This document shows positions 49,425 to 61,386 of a DNA stretch of 64,000 nucleotides, piece by piece. Numbering within the stretch: the stretch's first letter is position 1; each line of letters starts with the position of its first letter. Location of the stretch: assembly GCA_947095535.1 (NCBI GenBank), contig OX352772.1:54331445-54395444 (forward strand). The letters run 5' to 3'. Under the pieces are notes generated by a model, which saw nothing but the letters and a program-made list of their open reading frames with translations, did no database searches and was not told the origin of the DNA. The position numbers and the translations under genes were made by a program. This DNA is from Poecilobothrus nobilitatus (taxonomy: Eukaryota > Arthropoda > Insecta > Diptera > Dolichopodidae).

Positions 49425-49901
49425 CTTTTATCATATAGAAAAACTGACATGTCAAACGTGGTAACTGTTAGATATATTAAAGTAAACATAAGACATGTAT
49501 CATTAAACGATTTAACTGAAATCACAATGATTCTACTTGTGATAGATTAGACTTGTTACACGATAGTTGAGCTTCTGTATCCAATATTTTCCAATCCATT
49601 TAGTACATTCATTGAATATCAGAAGCATTGCTTACACTCTGCTTTGAAGAATTTAATTTATAAACAAGTTTTTAAAACCACTGTGTCTTTCTTACAAAAT
49701 GAAAAGAAATCATTGCACAATCAACTATCAAATAAAAATTGAAGAATATAGACAAGTATTTCGTTTTTCGCACTCTTTTTTTTCCTTCTCATTTCATATA
49801 AATTCCAATTATTATCGTATCGATACACAAATATCAAAAGTATAATAATAAAATGCCATATAATATATTATATTTAATATTTACTCATATGTACGTACAC
49901 A
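49425..49901. other. A+T-rich non-coding stretch
   Basis: I see nothing in it. Confidence 0.75.
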
Positions 49902-49945
49902 TGATTACGATTATGATTACGATTACAATTACGATTACGAATTCG
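49902..49945. repeat. (GATTAC)n hexamer tract with palindromic end
   Basis: Six or so GATTAC/GATTAT/AATTAC hexamers run into ATTACGAATTCGTAAT, a 16-bp perfect palindrome. It is a short microsatellite. Confidence 0.8.
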
Positions 49946-50879
49946 TAATTACTTAAGAGAACAACCGGAAAATTATAACAAAAAATAAGAAGAAAAAAAA
50001 AAAACAAGACGCACGCCGCTAAATGCGTTCTAAGTTTTAAGATTTAAAATAAAAGTATTAAAATTTTGTTATTGTATTTATTTCTTTCAGAATATCCCAC
50101 ATTTAAGATACAAGTTCTATAAAATTAAATAAAAAAAAATGTTAAAAAGTATTTTACAATTCTAAAAAAAAACGAAAACCAAATAAAAATCATACAATTT
50201 CAAGTTGCAAATAAAAAATTATAAAAATTATTAACTGCTATACTAATAAAATTTCGATAATGGATGTAATAAGATAAAAAGACATTATAATTTTGTTAAG
50301 AAATCGTCAAAATAAAAATAAAAAAAAAAATGACATTTTAAAAAGGATCAAAGCGTGACCGTCATATACATTTTGTATATTTACGTATATGTTAAATAAA
50401 AAAAGATGGTAATCATTTTAATGATTTTTCATTTCAAAATTGTTAAGAATATAATGTATGTATATTGAATTTTTAATATTATTATTAAGAAAATTTATAA
50501 GATATTCAATTATAACCTGCTTCAGAGTTAAAAGCAAATTAATGATAACTTAATTTATGTTTTTAGTATCTGAAATAGACTAAGAACGTACATCTTCCAA
50601 AGCTTCTACAAAGAAAACCATTCACAAAAGTTTTAGAACTGATAAAAAAGATTAGTAAGACGTCTAATATGAATATGAATCTACATATTGTTATTGCAGT
50701 AAATATATCTGTAACTATTTCTCAAGTTAGAGGACGGCTTCAAAAATTCTCCATTTACTCGCTGAAGCAAGTACTTAGCATTTTTTTATTAATTTGTTTG
50801 AATTTGTTTGGTGAGAATGTATCATTATTATATCTTCCTCCAAGAACTTCATTATTTCCATTTTAAAGATTGATTCCCA
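49946..50879. other. A+T-rich non-coding stretch
   Basis: No gene. A TTTATTTCTTTCAG sequence ending near 50093 is a fair acceptor-like site but is followed by AATATC, with no credible exon after it. Confidence 0.65.
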
Positions 50880-51190
50880 ACTACAATGGCACATGATGAC
50901 GCCGTGACGTGATGTTGATTTTTTTTTTCCCTGGAAAAATGCCGTCATGTAATCGTTTCCGGTATAGTGTGGATATGTTAATAAGAAATTCATGTAGTAT
51001 AAATAAACTAAAAAAAAAAAAAAATTCATGTCGTTGTTATTATGTAAATAGGACAACTCGAAGTCAATATTATTTTGTAAAGAATTTTATGAATAAAACA
51101 TGCGTAGCCGACCCGATACGTCGTCGATATAGTGTTAATAGAAATACGTTGCAGTCATCGTACGCCGTCGTCACGGAATCGTAACGGTTA
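50880..51190. other. CpG-rich patch with CRE-like motifs
   Basis: Unlike its surroundings this patch has many CG dinucleotides, notably GATGACGCCGTGACGTGATG at 50895-50914 (with TGACGTGA, close to a CREB/ATF site) and a 51100-51187 segment with CCGACCCGATACGTCGTCGA and GTCGTCACGG. A 91-codon plus-strand frame spans it but has a KKKK run from poly(A) and no recognisable domain. It could be an enhancer-like element or a piece of an unrecognised repeat; function is not shown by sequence. Confidence 0.4.
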
Positions 51191-53403
51191 AAATTAATAT
51201 CTATAGTCTACACAAGTGATAACTAGTTTCGTAAATTATATTATTCAATCATATAACAAATAACTATGAAAGTTGTTCCTAATTCAGTATAGACTGCTTG
51301 CATTTTCTTAGGATACTGTGAGTAAATACGGCTTTAACAAAATAAACCTGTCACCAAATACAATTTTCAAATTCTGCCTTTTTAAAATCAATTTGGCTTC
51401 TATCTGCAAAATAAGATGGCAGATTATATTAAGAATTCCTTTTAGTATTCCATATATAAACCATATAGCACGATTTTTTTCATTTCCACTACTATAAAGA
51501 ACACAGAATATAGACAAATTCATAAACTTTAGACTAATAAAACTTCAGTTTCTTGAACCATTACCAGATTAGGTTTTTAATCCAAAATCTTTTAAATGAG
51601 GGGTAAGCGATTTAACATCTATAGGCTACTGTTCCAGATAAGCTAGTTAATAGTTAGACTACGGTTAAATAAAACATAGAATCATTTTATAGAAAAATCA
51701 AAAGGCTGTTAAAGTCACATAAATTGTCCAAATACACAAGAAAAGATTTTTTAAAATTGATTTTCATCATGCAAATTGAAATCTTTACTGAATTCATCTA
51801 TTACATATCATTTCGAAAAAATATTTCTGCAATGCTATATTGTTAAATCTTTATTCTTCTTCTGGTAATTCAAATTAAATCCATTAACACTGGTTTATAT
51901 CTCCATTTTCATAATTATTTTAAAATAAAAAAAAAAAAAGAAACTACAAAACAAAAACCAAAAAAAAAAACTTTAAAAAGATATTTACATAAATTTATAC
52001 TGAGCGAGAACTTATAGCCTATTATTAAATCCATTTAAAGATGCGCTTTTATATATAATATCTACATATATATATAATATATATATAGATATTATATATA
52101 TATATATATATATAGAGGCATTTTTATAAATTGGTTATTATTCAATTTAATACGCAACAATGTATACATATATAGTATTATGTATACAGTAAATTTCTAT
52201 GGTCACCAATTCCTGATAAAAAACAAAAACAAAAAAAAAAAAACTGCACCATTCTTTATTTTCTTTAATTCTATTCTTTTTCCTTTACAATCTGCAATAC
52301 AAAAAAAAAAACAACAAAAAAAAAAAAAAAAAAATAACTGGTGAACTTGAAAAAGAAAAACTACAGAATAAAATTATATAAAATTGTGAATATAATTAAT
52401 TGATATTGGATAAATTCAACATCAGAAAATTTCTTAACTACTATAGACATACACGTATATACATATATAATATAGGAATGAGACGATTTCTGATTAAAAG
52501 AATATAAAATGAAAATAAAAATTGCGCAAATTAATAGATACTCATGACTAAAATAGTAAAGAATCGATTCATTTTTTTTTTTTTATCAATTTCGTTTTTT
52601 TTTTTTTTTTCGATTTTTACAATCACGATCTTAATTGTCCCAATTAATTAAATATATGGGTCACGATCTGTATTCAATGTACAAATATATTTTATTCTCT
52701 TTTGTCGAATTTAAACTATATAAGAGAAATAAAAAACAAAAAAACACAAACTGAATTTGCTTCCTTATATTCTCGACAACGATTAGATATATTATAAATT
52801 GGTTTAAGTTTTAAATAACAAAAAAAAAGAAAAAGCAAAAAAGAAAATTAAATAATGTTAGAATGAAAAAGATCGATACTTATGAACTTGTCGGTTCATT
52901 CGATTTTAATTTCTTTTTTTTTTTTTTTCTTCATATAATTTATGAGTTCAATAACGTTCTTTCAGCAAAAGATTCACAAACAAAAAAAAAAAAAAAGTAA
53001 AACGTAAAATAAAATAAATAAAATTGAGATAAATAATTGGTTATAAATTAATTCATAGTATAAATTTTTTTTTTTTTTTTTTTTACATGTATATTAACTT
53101 TAATATATCGAATATTTGAGTAAAATTATAACGTTTCATTTGTTAAAATGAAGCAAAATACATACTATATAATATCAAATAATTTAAATTTTAATTTACT
53201 TAACTAAATTTTATCCACAAAAAGTATATATCTATAATATATTAGAATTTAGAAGATTCTACTTATCTATCAAGTGTATATCCATCAATTATTGATTAAT
53301 TGAGGAACCATTGATTAATTAATTAACTGTAACCTTTTATTTTTTAGTTTTGTCTAAACTATATTGAAAATATAACATTAATAACATTAATCACATTTTT
53401 TTT
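51191..53403. other. A+T-rich non-coding stretch with TA palindromes
   Basis: No gene. At 52051-52099 inverted arms ATATATAATATCTA and TAGATATTATATAT flank a TA tract, followed by (TA)n to about 52114. A71-codon minus-strand frame at 51308-51523 is unsupported. Confidence 0.72.
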
Positions 53404-53464
53404 TTCCTTGTCACTCCTATAAGGAGCGAGATACATCCACTAAGTCATTTTATTATTTGACTAA

Positions 53465-54255
53465 GGCGCCAGTTATAGCTATCATTGAAATACTTCCGGA
53501 AAATGTTTATTTTCAATTTTTTTGCTACAAGGACATAAAAAATTTAACAAAAGTGTTGATTTAATGATTAAATAATTTCTAAAGAATAAATTTTGCTACG
53601 AATTTTTAAATTTTAAGTTAAATATTTAAAAAAAAAATCAATTTTATGATTTTCCGGATTGGTAATTATTTTCCTGAACAACTGATCAGTAATTTTGCTA
53701 ATGAAACAAAATTGTTCCAATAACATATGTTCCATTTCTTCACATTTCAGTTTGTCATTGAAAACAATTGTGATGCAATTCTTGATATATTTCATTATGA
53801 TTTTGTGTTTTAATGAATTTAGACTTCAAATTTGTTTTTTTTATTATTTTCTTTAAAATTTTTTGTTTTAAAATGGAAATTTCAAAAAAAGTAAAAAAAA
53901 AAAATTAATTCTAGAAAATTTATACTTTTTTATTCTTAATTCAGCCAATGTCATTATTAAATAAAAAAATCTTTTTTTTTATTCTTTATTAGTACCATTT
54001 TCTACCAATAATAATTAAATAAATTAAAATAATAAAATATAAATTAATATAATTTTGCAAACATCGAAATAACGCTAACAAAAATTTAAATTTAAATTAC
54101 ATTTATTTTTATTTTGCCTTCATTATTGTCATTTGCCATTTGACAAATAATTCAACTGACAGTTTTCTCTGATTGCTATAATCGCGTATACGGAAAAAAG
54201 TATAAGTTTTCAATGAAACGTTTTTTCCGGAATCATTTCAATGATTGCTGGCGCC
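53465..54255. mobile_element. PIF/Harbinger-type MITE inside a SINE-B
   Basis: Terminal inverted repeats start GGCGCCAG at 53465 and end CTGGCGCC at 54255. After a small indel they continue with TCATTGAAAT and TTCCGGAAAA in inverse orientation, about 37-41 bases in total. The flanks are TAA at 53462-53464 and TAA at 54256-54258, a 3-bp TWA-type target duplication typical of PIF/Harbinger. The 791-bp interior is A/T-rich; a 60-codon minus-strand frame at 53613-53795 is not recognised as transposase. The clean junctions with SINE-B on both sides support this as a real insertion. Confidence 0.78.
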
Positions 54256-54431
54256 TAAGATTCACTTTTAGGAATCATTTAATTTCACTGAGCTGTCAAT
54301 TATTCGACTGTAGCTATAAATTGTACAAAAGACTATGAGGCGTTTCTTTTATTTCTACGCCATCTATCAGCTTATAAATACAAGAATTATGTTTTATTAT
54401 TTTATTATATATTACAATATGATATTAATTA

Positions 54432-54628
54432 GGGGTCTCGGTGGTCTAGTGCGTAACAGAATGCATAACATACGCTGTAAACATCAAGAGAGTGTTGGTT
54501 CAAATCCCACATACGTCGTAAGAGTTATACCCCCTTACGACATATACAGCCACGCCTGAAAAGAAAAAGCTGTGTAATTTCCTTTTACATTTATGTGGCA
54601 GGGAAATACACTAAAAAAAAAAATATAT
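54432..54628 (+). repeat. SINE-A copy with 10-bp target-site duplication
   Basis: The head GGGGTCTCGGTGGTCTAGTG (box A slightly altered), box B GGTTCAAATCCC, ACATACGTCGTAAGAG, TTACGACATATACAGCCACG, TTACATTTATGTGGCAGGGA and an A-run ending near 54622. ATATTAATTA flanks it at 54422-54431 and 54629-54638. It lies inside SINE-B and is younger than it. It is the most complete SINE-A in the window, about 197 bases. Confidence 0.88.
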
Positions 54629-54840
54629 ATATTAATTATAATTTATAAGACATATGTACTTATTTTTAATTTAATTATACATATTATACTAATTAAATAA
54701 ATTATAAGAAAAATCTATATTATTTTTTTATTAATCTATATGATCTAGTCGGGGTTTGAATTCGAGATCTTTCGTATAAAAGGCCGTTGTCTTCATCACT
54801 ACATTCACTATTGGCTGGATTGTGACCACATAATATATAT

Positions 54841-55552
54841 TTAGAAATTGTTAGTTTTTAATTTTAGATTCTTTCACAATCAACTCATCTGTTATTTAAC
54901 CGCAAATGATTTGTTTATCCATAATCCATTTATAATCCTTGATCTGGAACTATCAAAATTGAATATATATTAAAAACAAAAATTTTTTTTCCAGTCAGGT
55001 CAAATTTTTATTTCTATAATCTTATAAGTCCTTAAATTTGCTTAGTTTTTCCGGCAAAAAATAAGTTTGGAAAAGATTTATAATCAATACATCACTCATT
55101 AAAACTTTGTAATTCATTATATATATATACTTTTCATTAACACTTAGTGGATCTGTGATGGGAAGTCACTCAATTTTTTTCATAAAAATATTAATTTATT
55201 TGTCATTTAAATATTCCATACATTAATCCATTCAGGTAGCATAAAATTCTACTCCAAATAAAATCTAATTTTCAAATGCCCAAATCAATCCAAATTAAAT
55301 TGAAATTCTGAAATAAGTATCTTTTTTAATATATATGGATGGAGTGAAAACTTTTTGGTTTGTCAAAAAAAAAAAAAAAAATTATATTGTTAATGATTTT
55401 TTATCAATATAATCTCTTGTTAAGTCAATAAAATGATTTCATAATAGTATCTAAACTTTTTAAGCAATTCTGCAAAGTATATTATTGGTCCCAGAACCAA
55501 CAAAAAAACAAAACATTACTTTTGGAAATCATTGCTTTGAACGTTCTGAATG
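54841..55552. other. A+T-rich non-coding stretch
   Basis: No gene or recognised repeat. Confidence 0.75.
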
Positions 55553-55715
55553 GAGGCCTTCTTGGCTTAGTGGATAAGAGCGTTAAATACGTTGTAAACA
55601 CTGTGGGAATGTGGGTTCAAATCCCAAACACATCGTAAGAATACTTCCTCCTTACGACATTTACATGCCCCGTCTGAAAAGATAAATGTCAGCATAAATG
55701 TGCTTATATATAATT
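55553..55715 (+). repeat. SINE-A copy
   Basis: Head GGCCTTCTTGGCTTAGTGGA with TAAGAGCGTTAAATACG, intact box B GGGTTCAAATCCC, AACACATCGTAAGAATA, CTTACGACATTTACATGCCC and an incomplete tail (ATAAATGTGC) without a clear A-run. The minus-strand 97-codon frame across it is a shadow. Confidence 0.8.
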
Positions 55716-56714
55716 TCTTGCGTCCAATTAATAATGAGTGATTAGCTGATGAAAGGTTTTTGCTATTTTTAACGAAAACAAATCTGATTTCCCAATTTTT
55801 TTTTAACTGTATAGTTATGTTCCTGTATAGTGTAATCATTAATTTCACTCTTGTCAGCAATTACAAATTGAAAGTCAAATTTATTTAAATTAAAAATCGT
55901 TGATTAAAAATTAAACATTAGAATAAAAGCTGACCTGAAAAAGAATCAGTAATCTCTTAAATAAATATATTATAAATACAATTATTTTAATTTGTAGACT
56001 GTCACGTATAGATCATATTATGTCCACATGTTTTCACTCCATCATCGAATAATTTAAAATTTAGTAACACGTCCGCTGCAAATCATATTTTCAAATCAAT
56101 AGAAAAAAATATTTTTTAATTGTGAGAAAATTTCGAATTTTTGAACCTTATAGCAATTATTATTAAATACAAGCTTGTTTAACATTGTACTACCACAGGC
56201 TAATTTTTAATTTTTATTAAATAAAATAAAATTTATAATAATAATGTACAATAATTTTGCTTATGTAAATACAATGTGTTAATTATATCTTGTTTTAAAT
56301 AACAAATTTTTATTTAAATTTTACATAGTATCAGTAACCATTTTATTTTTTTTAAATTTTCGATTAAAAGATACAATCTTTTACAGAATAACTATATAAT
56401 AGGTTGTTTAAATTATATCGATTTTTAAAATGTCGTTTCCAAAGTTCTGAACAACTTACAAAAATTGTCAAAATAAATTTGAAGATGGATAATGATGATA
56501 ACACTGGAACATGAGTCATCAAATTGTATGTACGTTGCATGTACCTATGAACATTTAGCCAACATTTAGTAACACTAATTTTCGAAACATATTCTTACAT
56601 CTATAATAAAGTATATGTTTTGTGTTTATTTATCTACTTAGAGTAAAGCATTAGTCGAAGTTTTCGTTGATATTTTAACAGTCATCATGATAGCTATAAG
56701 AGAGAAAGACTGTA
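55716..56714. other. A+T-rich non-coding stretch
   Basis: I see nothing in it. Confidence 0.75.
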
Positions 56715-57165
56715 TGGAGTGAAAAATCCGCGCTTAGACAATCTAAAAAGCTTCTGTGAAACTAAAAGCGGAATAGACATAAAAAAAAAACCATAGGATT
56801 TAGTAAAAATAAACGAAATATTCTAACAGGCTTCCTACCGGGACATTACTGTCGAAAGAAGCATTTAAAGAAAATTGGAATAGAAAATGATAATACATGT
56901 AGAATTTGTCCAGAAGAAGAATCTCTAGGACTCATGCTCTATATTTAGCACATTTGCTCCCAGGAACTTATATAAACCTAGGAGCAAATTGCCTTATTGA
57001 AGAACAACTGCCAGCAATTAATCCTCTAACTATCTTTAGTTTCATAGAGGCAGTAAAACTGACAAAGTATTATAAGTAGAAGCAAAATTCCCAACACCTA
57101 TAGTAATAGGTCAAATGATTTACATCAAAATGTCGTAATAGTTGGGCACCACTCAACAAATAATC
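56715..57165 (+). pseudogene. I-like LINE remnant: post-RNase H region, zinc finger, 3' UTR
   Basis: The plus-strand frame reads W then a KR-rich segment with stops, then ILTGFLPGHYCRKKHLKK (about 56826-56880) and GIENDNTCRICPEEES (about 56880-56928). This is the conserved LTGH..L..H/K-K-GI..(N)C..C.EEE block at the C-terminus of I/R1-like LINE ORF2. The second half of the finger is degraded by in-frame stops (after MLYI and after SQELI). A later segment NPLTIFSFIEAVKLTKYY in another frame corresponds to the protein end, and the 3' UTR (CCCAACACC, AGTAATAGGTCAAATGATTT) matches the 10400 and 44620 copies. It is a 5'-truncated, dead copy. Confidence 0.78.
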
Positions 57166-58189
57166 TAATTTAATCTAGGAATCATCATAATTATTTTCAA
57201 TAAACAATTTGGAATATTGACATTTTTCATAAATAATGTTACAAATTGACATTTTGTACGTCGAATTAATGAACGTCACTATATGTAATGGCGAGATCTC
57301 ATAAAAAAAATTCTTTTCAATAACAAATCGATTAAAGCTTTCCGATTCATAATTGATATCGGTTAATAACCCTTTCAAATAACTAAAGCATAATAGTCTA
57401 ATAAATATCTATAGTTAATTTAATTTTTTAATACTTTGACCTTATTTAAATAATTAGCGAATATTAATTATTGATTAAAATTACACTTTACTTATATATA
57501 GAAATTCTAATCTAATCTTAGTTTAAATATTGTTTACATTTAATTATAAGTGTATGTTTTTATAAAATTATATATATTTATTTACATTGCAATTAAAAAA
57601 AAAAAAAAAAACTTTTTAAATATTGATAAGATTGAAACTATAAACTTTTGATCATTAAAATAGTAATCTTATATTTATGCAATATGTACATAAGATTATT
57701 TTATATGAGAGTTAAAAAAAATTTTTTTTTCTTATTGTAAAATTTTAAATTGTAACTATGCGTAGATTTTATTTAACTGGTGTAGTGCATAAAAAAATAC
57801 ATATATATTGTGTAACTTAACAAAATTTTTGCAATTACTTCAACAGATCTGTAAAAATGATAGAAAATGCATAGTTTAATATTGTAATTATTATATATTT
57901 CAATTTTATAAGAAAAAGACATTGAAAAATTTTAACAAGCAAGTATGGAAAACTAAAAAATTTTAAGGGTGTACATTTTCAGTAAGACAATACAAAAAAT
58001 TCTTATACTAGAATTGTAACTATATTTTAGCATGAAAATTTGATAATTTTTTTTTAAATTTTTTTCAATTTTATGAAAAATTAAAAGACACTTTCTTCAG
58101 TTTTAACTTTTTAAACAAACTCTACATATAATTAAAAAAAGGCTGTTAAATAAAAATACAATATTTAATCTTTTATTTTACCAGAGTTA
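57166..58189. other. A+T-rich non-coding stretch
   Basis: No gene. A 67-codon minus-strand frame at 57175-57378 has no recognisable feature. Confidence 0.72.
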
Positions 58190-58400
58190 GATGCGGGTAT
58201 CATCAAAAAAGTATCATCGAACACGATCCCTCTATCAATGTGTGAGACTTTAACCCACTAAACACCACTTTCCTTTTTGATCAAATAATAGGTTAGGGGA
58301 CCTTTACTACTTACTGTACTCTTTGGGAAAAAGAAGTATTCTATCACGAAGTTGGTAATGAACGAACATTTTATTAATTTCCACTAATATACCAGTTCCC
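58190..58400 (-). repeat. Degenerate R430 copy
   Basis: Minus-strand R430 blocks are still readable in order on the plus strand: GTGTGAGACTTTAACCCACT, AAACACCACTTTCCTTTTTG, AATAATAGGTTAGGGGACCT, TTACTACTTACTGTACTCT. Divergence is high and the boundaries are approximate. Confidence 0.5.
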
Positions 58401-58794
58401 ATTTACCTATAAAATTAGGCGAATTGTAATTTTTTGATAATTTGTAGACCTCAAAACAGATATTCAACAGTTCATATTTCACTTTAAGCGTTTAGCAGAT
58501 GTGGAGAGTTAAAAATTTTGACAGGCGGGCAGACATTTAATCTTGTAACAAATATGATAATATAATTCTATAATAATATAATAGCTAATTTCTTAAAATA
58601 AAAATAATTATTTTACACGACTTTTTCAATTGAATTAAATATCGTGTTTTCGAACCTTTTCGGTCTGTTCGTTCACATACTTATAATACCGGTGGATAAT
58701 ACCAGATCGGTTTCAATAGCATTTAAGACTTGATCAGGTTTAAACTTGAAATCGTATGTTGACATTGAGATAAAATTGAACGAAAAACTAGTAC
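58401..58794. other. A+T-rich spacer
   Basis: Nothing recognised. A minus-strand 70-codon frame reaches into the element end and is not a gene. Confidence 0.65.
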
Positions 58795-59833
58795 AAAACG
58801 AGGAAGAGTGCAGTAGAGTAGACTGTGTCAACTCTGGGATACCCGTATGAACGTAATATATCCTGTTTCTATAAAACTTGATCATCTTTTAAAAACATTC
58901 AGAGTTTTAGTACCGAACTACAGAGATATATTTATGTAAATTGTGGAGTTGTATGATAGCTACCCGAATCTATTGCGCCTAGCTTCATTAAGTTCCAAGA
59001 AATGCAAAAAGCCTGAACCGGCTGCTTTAGACCATTCAAATTTTACAAAAGTTTTTGGCATGCAACTCGACACTTTTTCACTAAATTTCAGATAGCTAGC
59101 TTCAATAGACACTGAGTTATTTTCATTTAAAAAGAGAAGTTGTATGGCAACTATCCGAACCTGTCATGTCATCACAACAAAATTTTACAGAAGTTGTTGC
59201 CATAAAACTCGATCATCATTTGCAAAATTTCAGATACCTAGATTGAATAGACACTGGGTTATTTCCATTTAAAGAAAGAAGTTGTATGGCAGCTACTCGA
59301 ACCCGGCGGCCGAAAATGCTGGAGTTAAATAGCAAAACTAACAATTTTGTAAAAGTGACGTAAAAAAAATTGCAGCCTCCTAACTCCTTTATTTTTTGAG
59401 TTATCGTGCGGACGGACACTGAGTTCTTTCATTTAAAAAGAGATTTTGTATGGCAGCTACCCGAACCCGTCACACCACCACAACCAAATTTTGCAGAAGT
59501 TGTTGCCATAAAACTTGATCATCATTCGCAAAATTTCAGATACCTAGATTGAACAGACACTGGGTTATTTCTATTTAAAGAAAGAAGTTGTATGGCAGCT
59601 ACTCGAACCCGGCGGCCGAAAATGCTGGAGTTAAATAGCAAAACTAACAATTTTGCAAGAGTGACGTAAAAAAAAATTCAGCCTCCTAGCTCCTTTATTT
59701 TTTGAGTTATCGTGCGGACGGACACTGAGTTCTTTTCATTTAAAAAGAGATTTTGTATGGCAGCTACCCGAACCCGTCACACCACCACAACCAAATTTTG
59801 CAGAAGTTGTTGCCATAAAACTTGATCATCATT

Positions 59834-61386
59834 TGCAAAATTTCAGATACCTAGATTGAACAGACACTGAGTTATTTCTATTTAAAGAAAGAAGTTGTAT
59901 GGCAGCTACTCGAACCCGGCGGCCGAAAATGCTGGAGTTAAATAGCAAAACTAACAATTTTGCAAGAGTGACGTAAAAAAAATTTCAGCCTCCTAGCTCC
60001 TTTATTTTTTGAGTTATCGTGCGGACGGACACTGAGTTCTTTTCATTTAAAAAGAGATTTTGTATGGCAGCTACCCGAACCCGTCGCACCAGCACAACCA
60101 AATTTTGCTGAAGTTGTTGCCATAAAACTTGATCATCATTCGCAAAATTTCAGATACCTAGATTGAACAGACACTGGGTTATTTCTATTTAAAGAAAGAA
60201 GTTGTATGGCAGCTACTCGAACCCGGCGGCCGAAAATGCTGGAGTTAAATAGCAAAACTAACAATTTTGCAAGAGTGACGTAAAAAAAATTTCAGCCTCC
60301 TAGCTCCTTTATTTTTTGAGTTATCGTCCGGACGGACACTGAGTTCTTTTCATTTAAAAAGAGATTTTGTATGGCAGCTACCGGAACCCGTCGCACCACC
60401 ACAACCAAATTTTGTAGAAGTTGTTGCCATAAAACTTGATCATCATTCGCAAAATTTCAGATACCTAGATTGAACAGACACTGGGTTATTTCTATTTAAA
60501 GAAAAAAGTTGTATGGCAGCTACCCGAACCCGGGGACAGAAAATGCTGGAGTTAAATAGCGAAACTAATAATTTTACAAAAGTGACGTAAAAAAATTTTC
60601 AGCCTCCTAGCTTCTCTATTTTTTGAGTTATCGTGCGGACGGACACTGAGTTCTTTTCATTTAAAAAGAGATTTTGTATGGCAGCTACCCGAACCCGTCG
60701 CACCAGCACAACCAAATTTTGTAGAAGTTGTTGCCATAAAACTTGATCATCATTTGTAAAATTTCAGACGCCTAGCTTTATTAGGTTCCAAGAGGTGCAA
60801 GAAGTCTGAACCGGCTGCTCTAGACCAAACAAATTTTACAAAAGTTGTTCGCATATAACTCGACACTTCTTTGCTAAATTTCAGATTCCTAGCTTCAATA
60901 AACACTGAGTTATTCTCATTTAACCGGATAAGTTGTATGGCAGCTACCCGAACCCGCCGCACCACCACAACCAAATTTTACAAAAGTTGTTGCCATAAAA
61001 CTTGATCATCATTTGCAAAATTTCAGACGCCTAGCTTCATTAGGTTCCAAGAGGTGCAAGAAGTCTGAACCGGCTGCTCTAGACCAACCAAATTTTACAA
61101 AAGTTGTTGGCATGTAACTCGACACCTCTTTACTAAATTTCAGATTCCTAGCTTCAATAAACACTGAGTTATTCTCATTTAAACGGAGAAGTTGTATGGC
61201 AGCTACCCGAACCCGCTGCACCAGCACAACCAAATTTTACAGAAGTTGTTGCCATAAAACTTGATCATCATTTGCAAAATTTCAGAAACCTAGCTTGAAT
61301 AGATACTGAGTTATTTCTATATAAAGATAGAAGTTGTATGGCAGCTACTCGAACCCGCCGTAGCCATTCGAAAAATTCTCATCATT
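59834..61386 (-). repeat. 1553-bp superunit, copy 1
   Basis: It consists of three 307-base dimers, two 259-base dimers and a truncated 114-base unit that breaks off after CGAACCCGCCG and joins, through GTAGCCATTCGAAAAATTC, to the next copy. The order and sequence of units are repeated in the following superunit. Confidence 0.9.

Larger units (their letters stand above)
53404..54840 (-). repeat. SINE-B copy interrupted by two younger elements
   Basis: Three separated segments (53404-53464, 54256-54431 and 54629-54840) join into one SINE-B in the same order as the uninterrupted copy at 39956: 3' tail block CACTCCTATAAGGAG then CACTAAGTCATTT, middle TTTCACTGAGCTGTCAATTA and CTGTAGCTATAAATTGTACA, and head with AATTCAAACCCC (box B remnant, about 54770). 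The gaps are a MITE and a SINE-A copy. Joined length is about 430-440 bases. Confidence 0.75.

Noticed and set aside
50040..50110. Acceptor-like TTTATTTCTTTCAG at 50093 as the start of an exon
   Set aside because: No coding frame, donor or conserved segment follows.
53613..53795. 60-codon minus-strand frame inside the MITE as a transposase remnant
   Set aside because: No DDE motif or Harbinger-specific block is recognisable, and composition fits chance.
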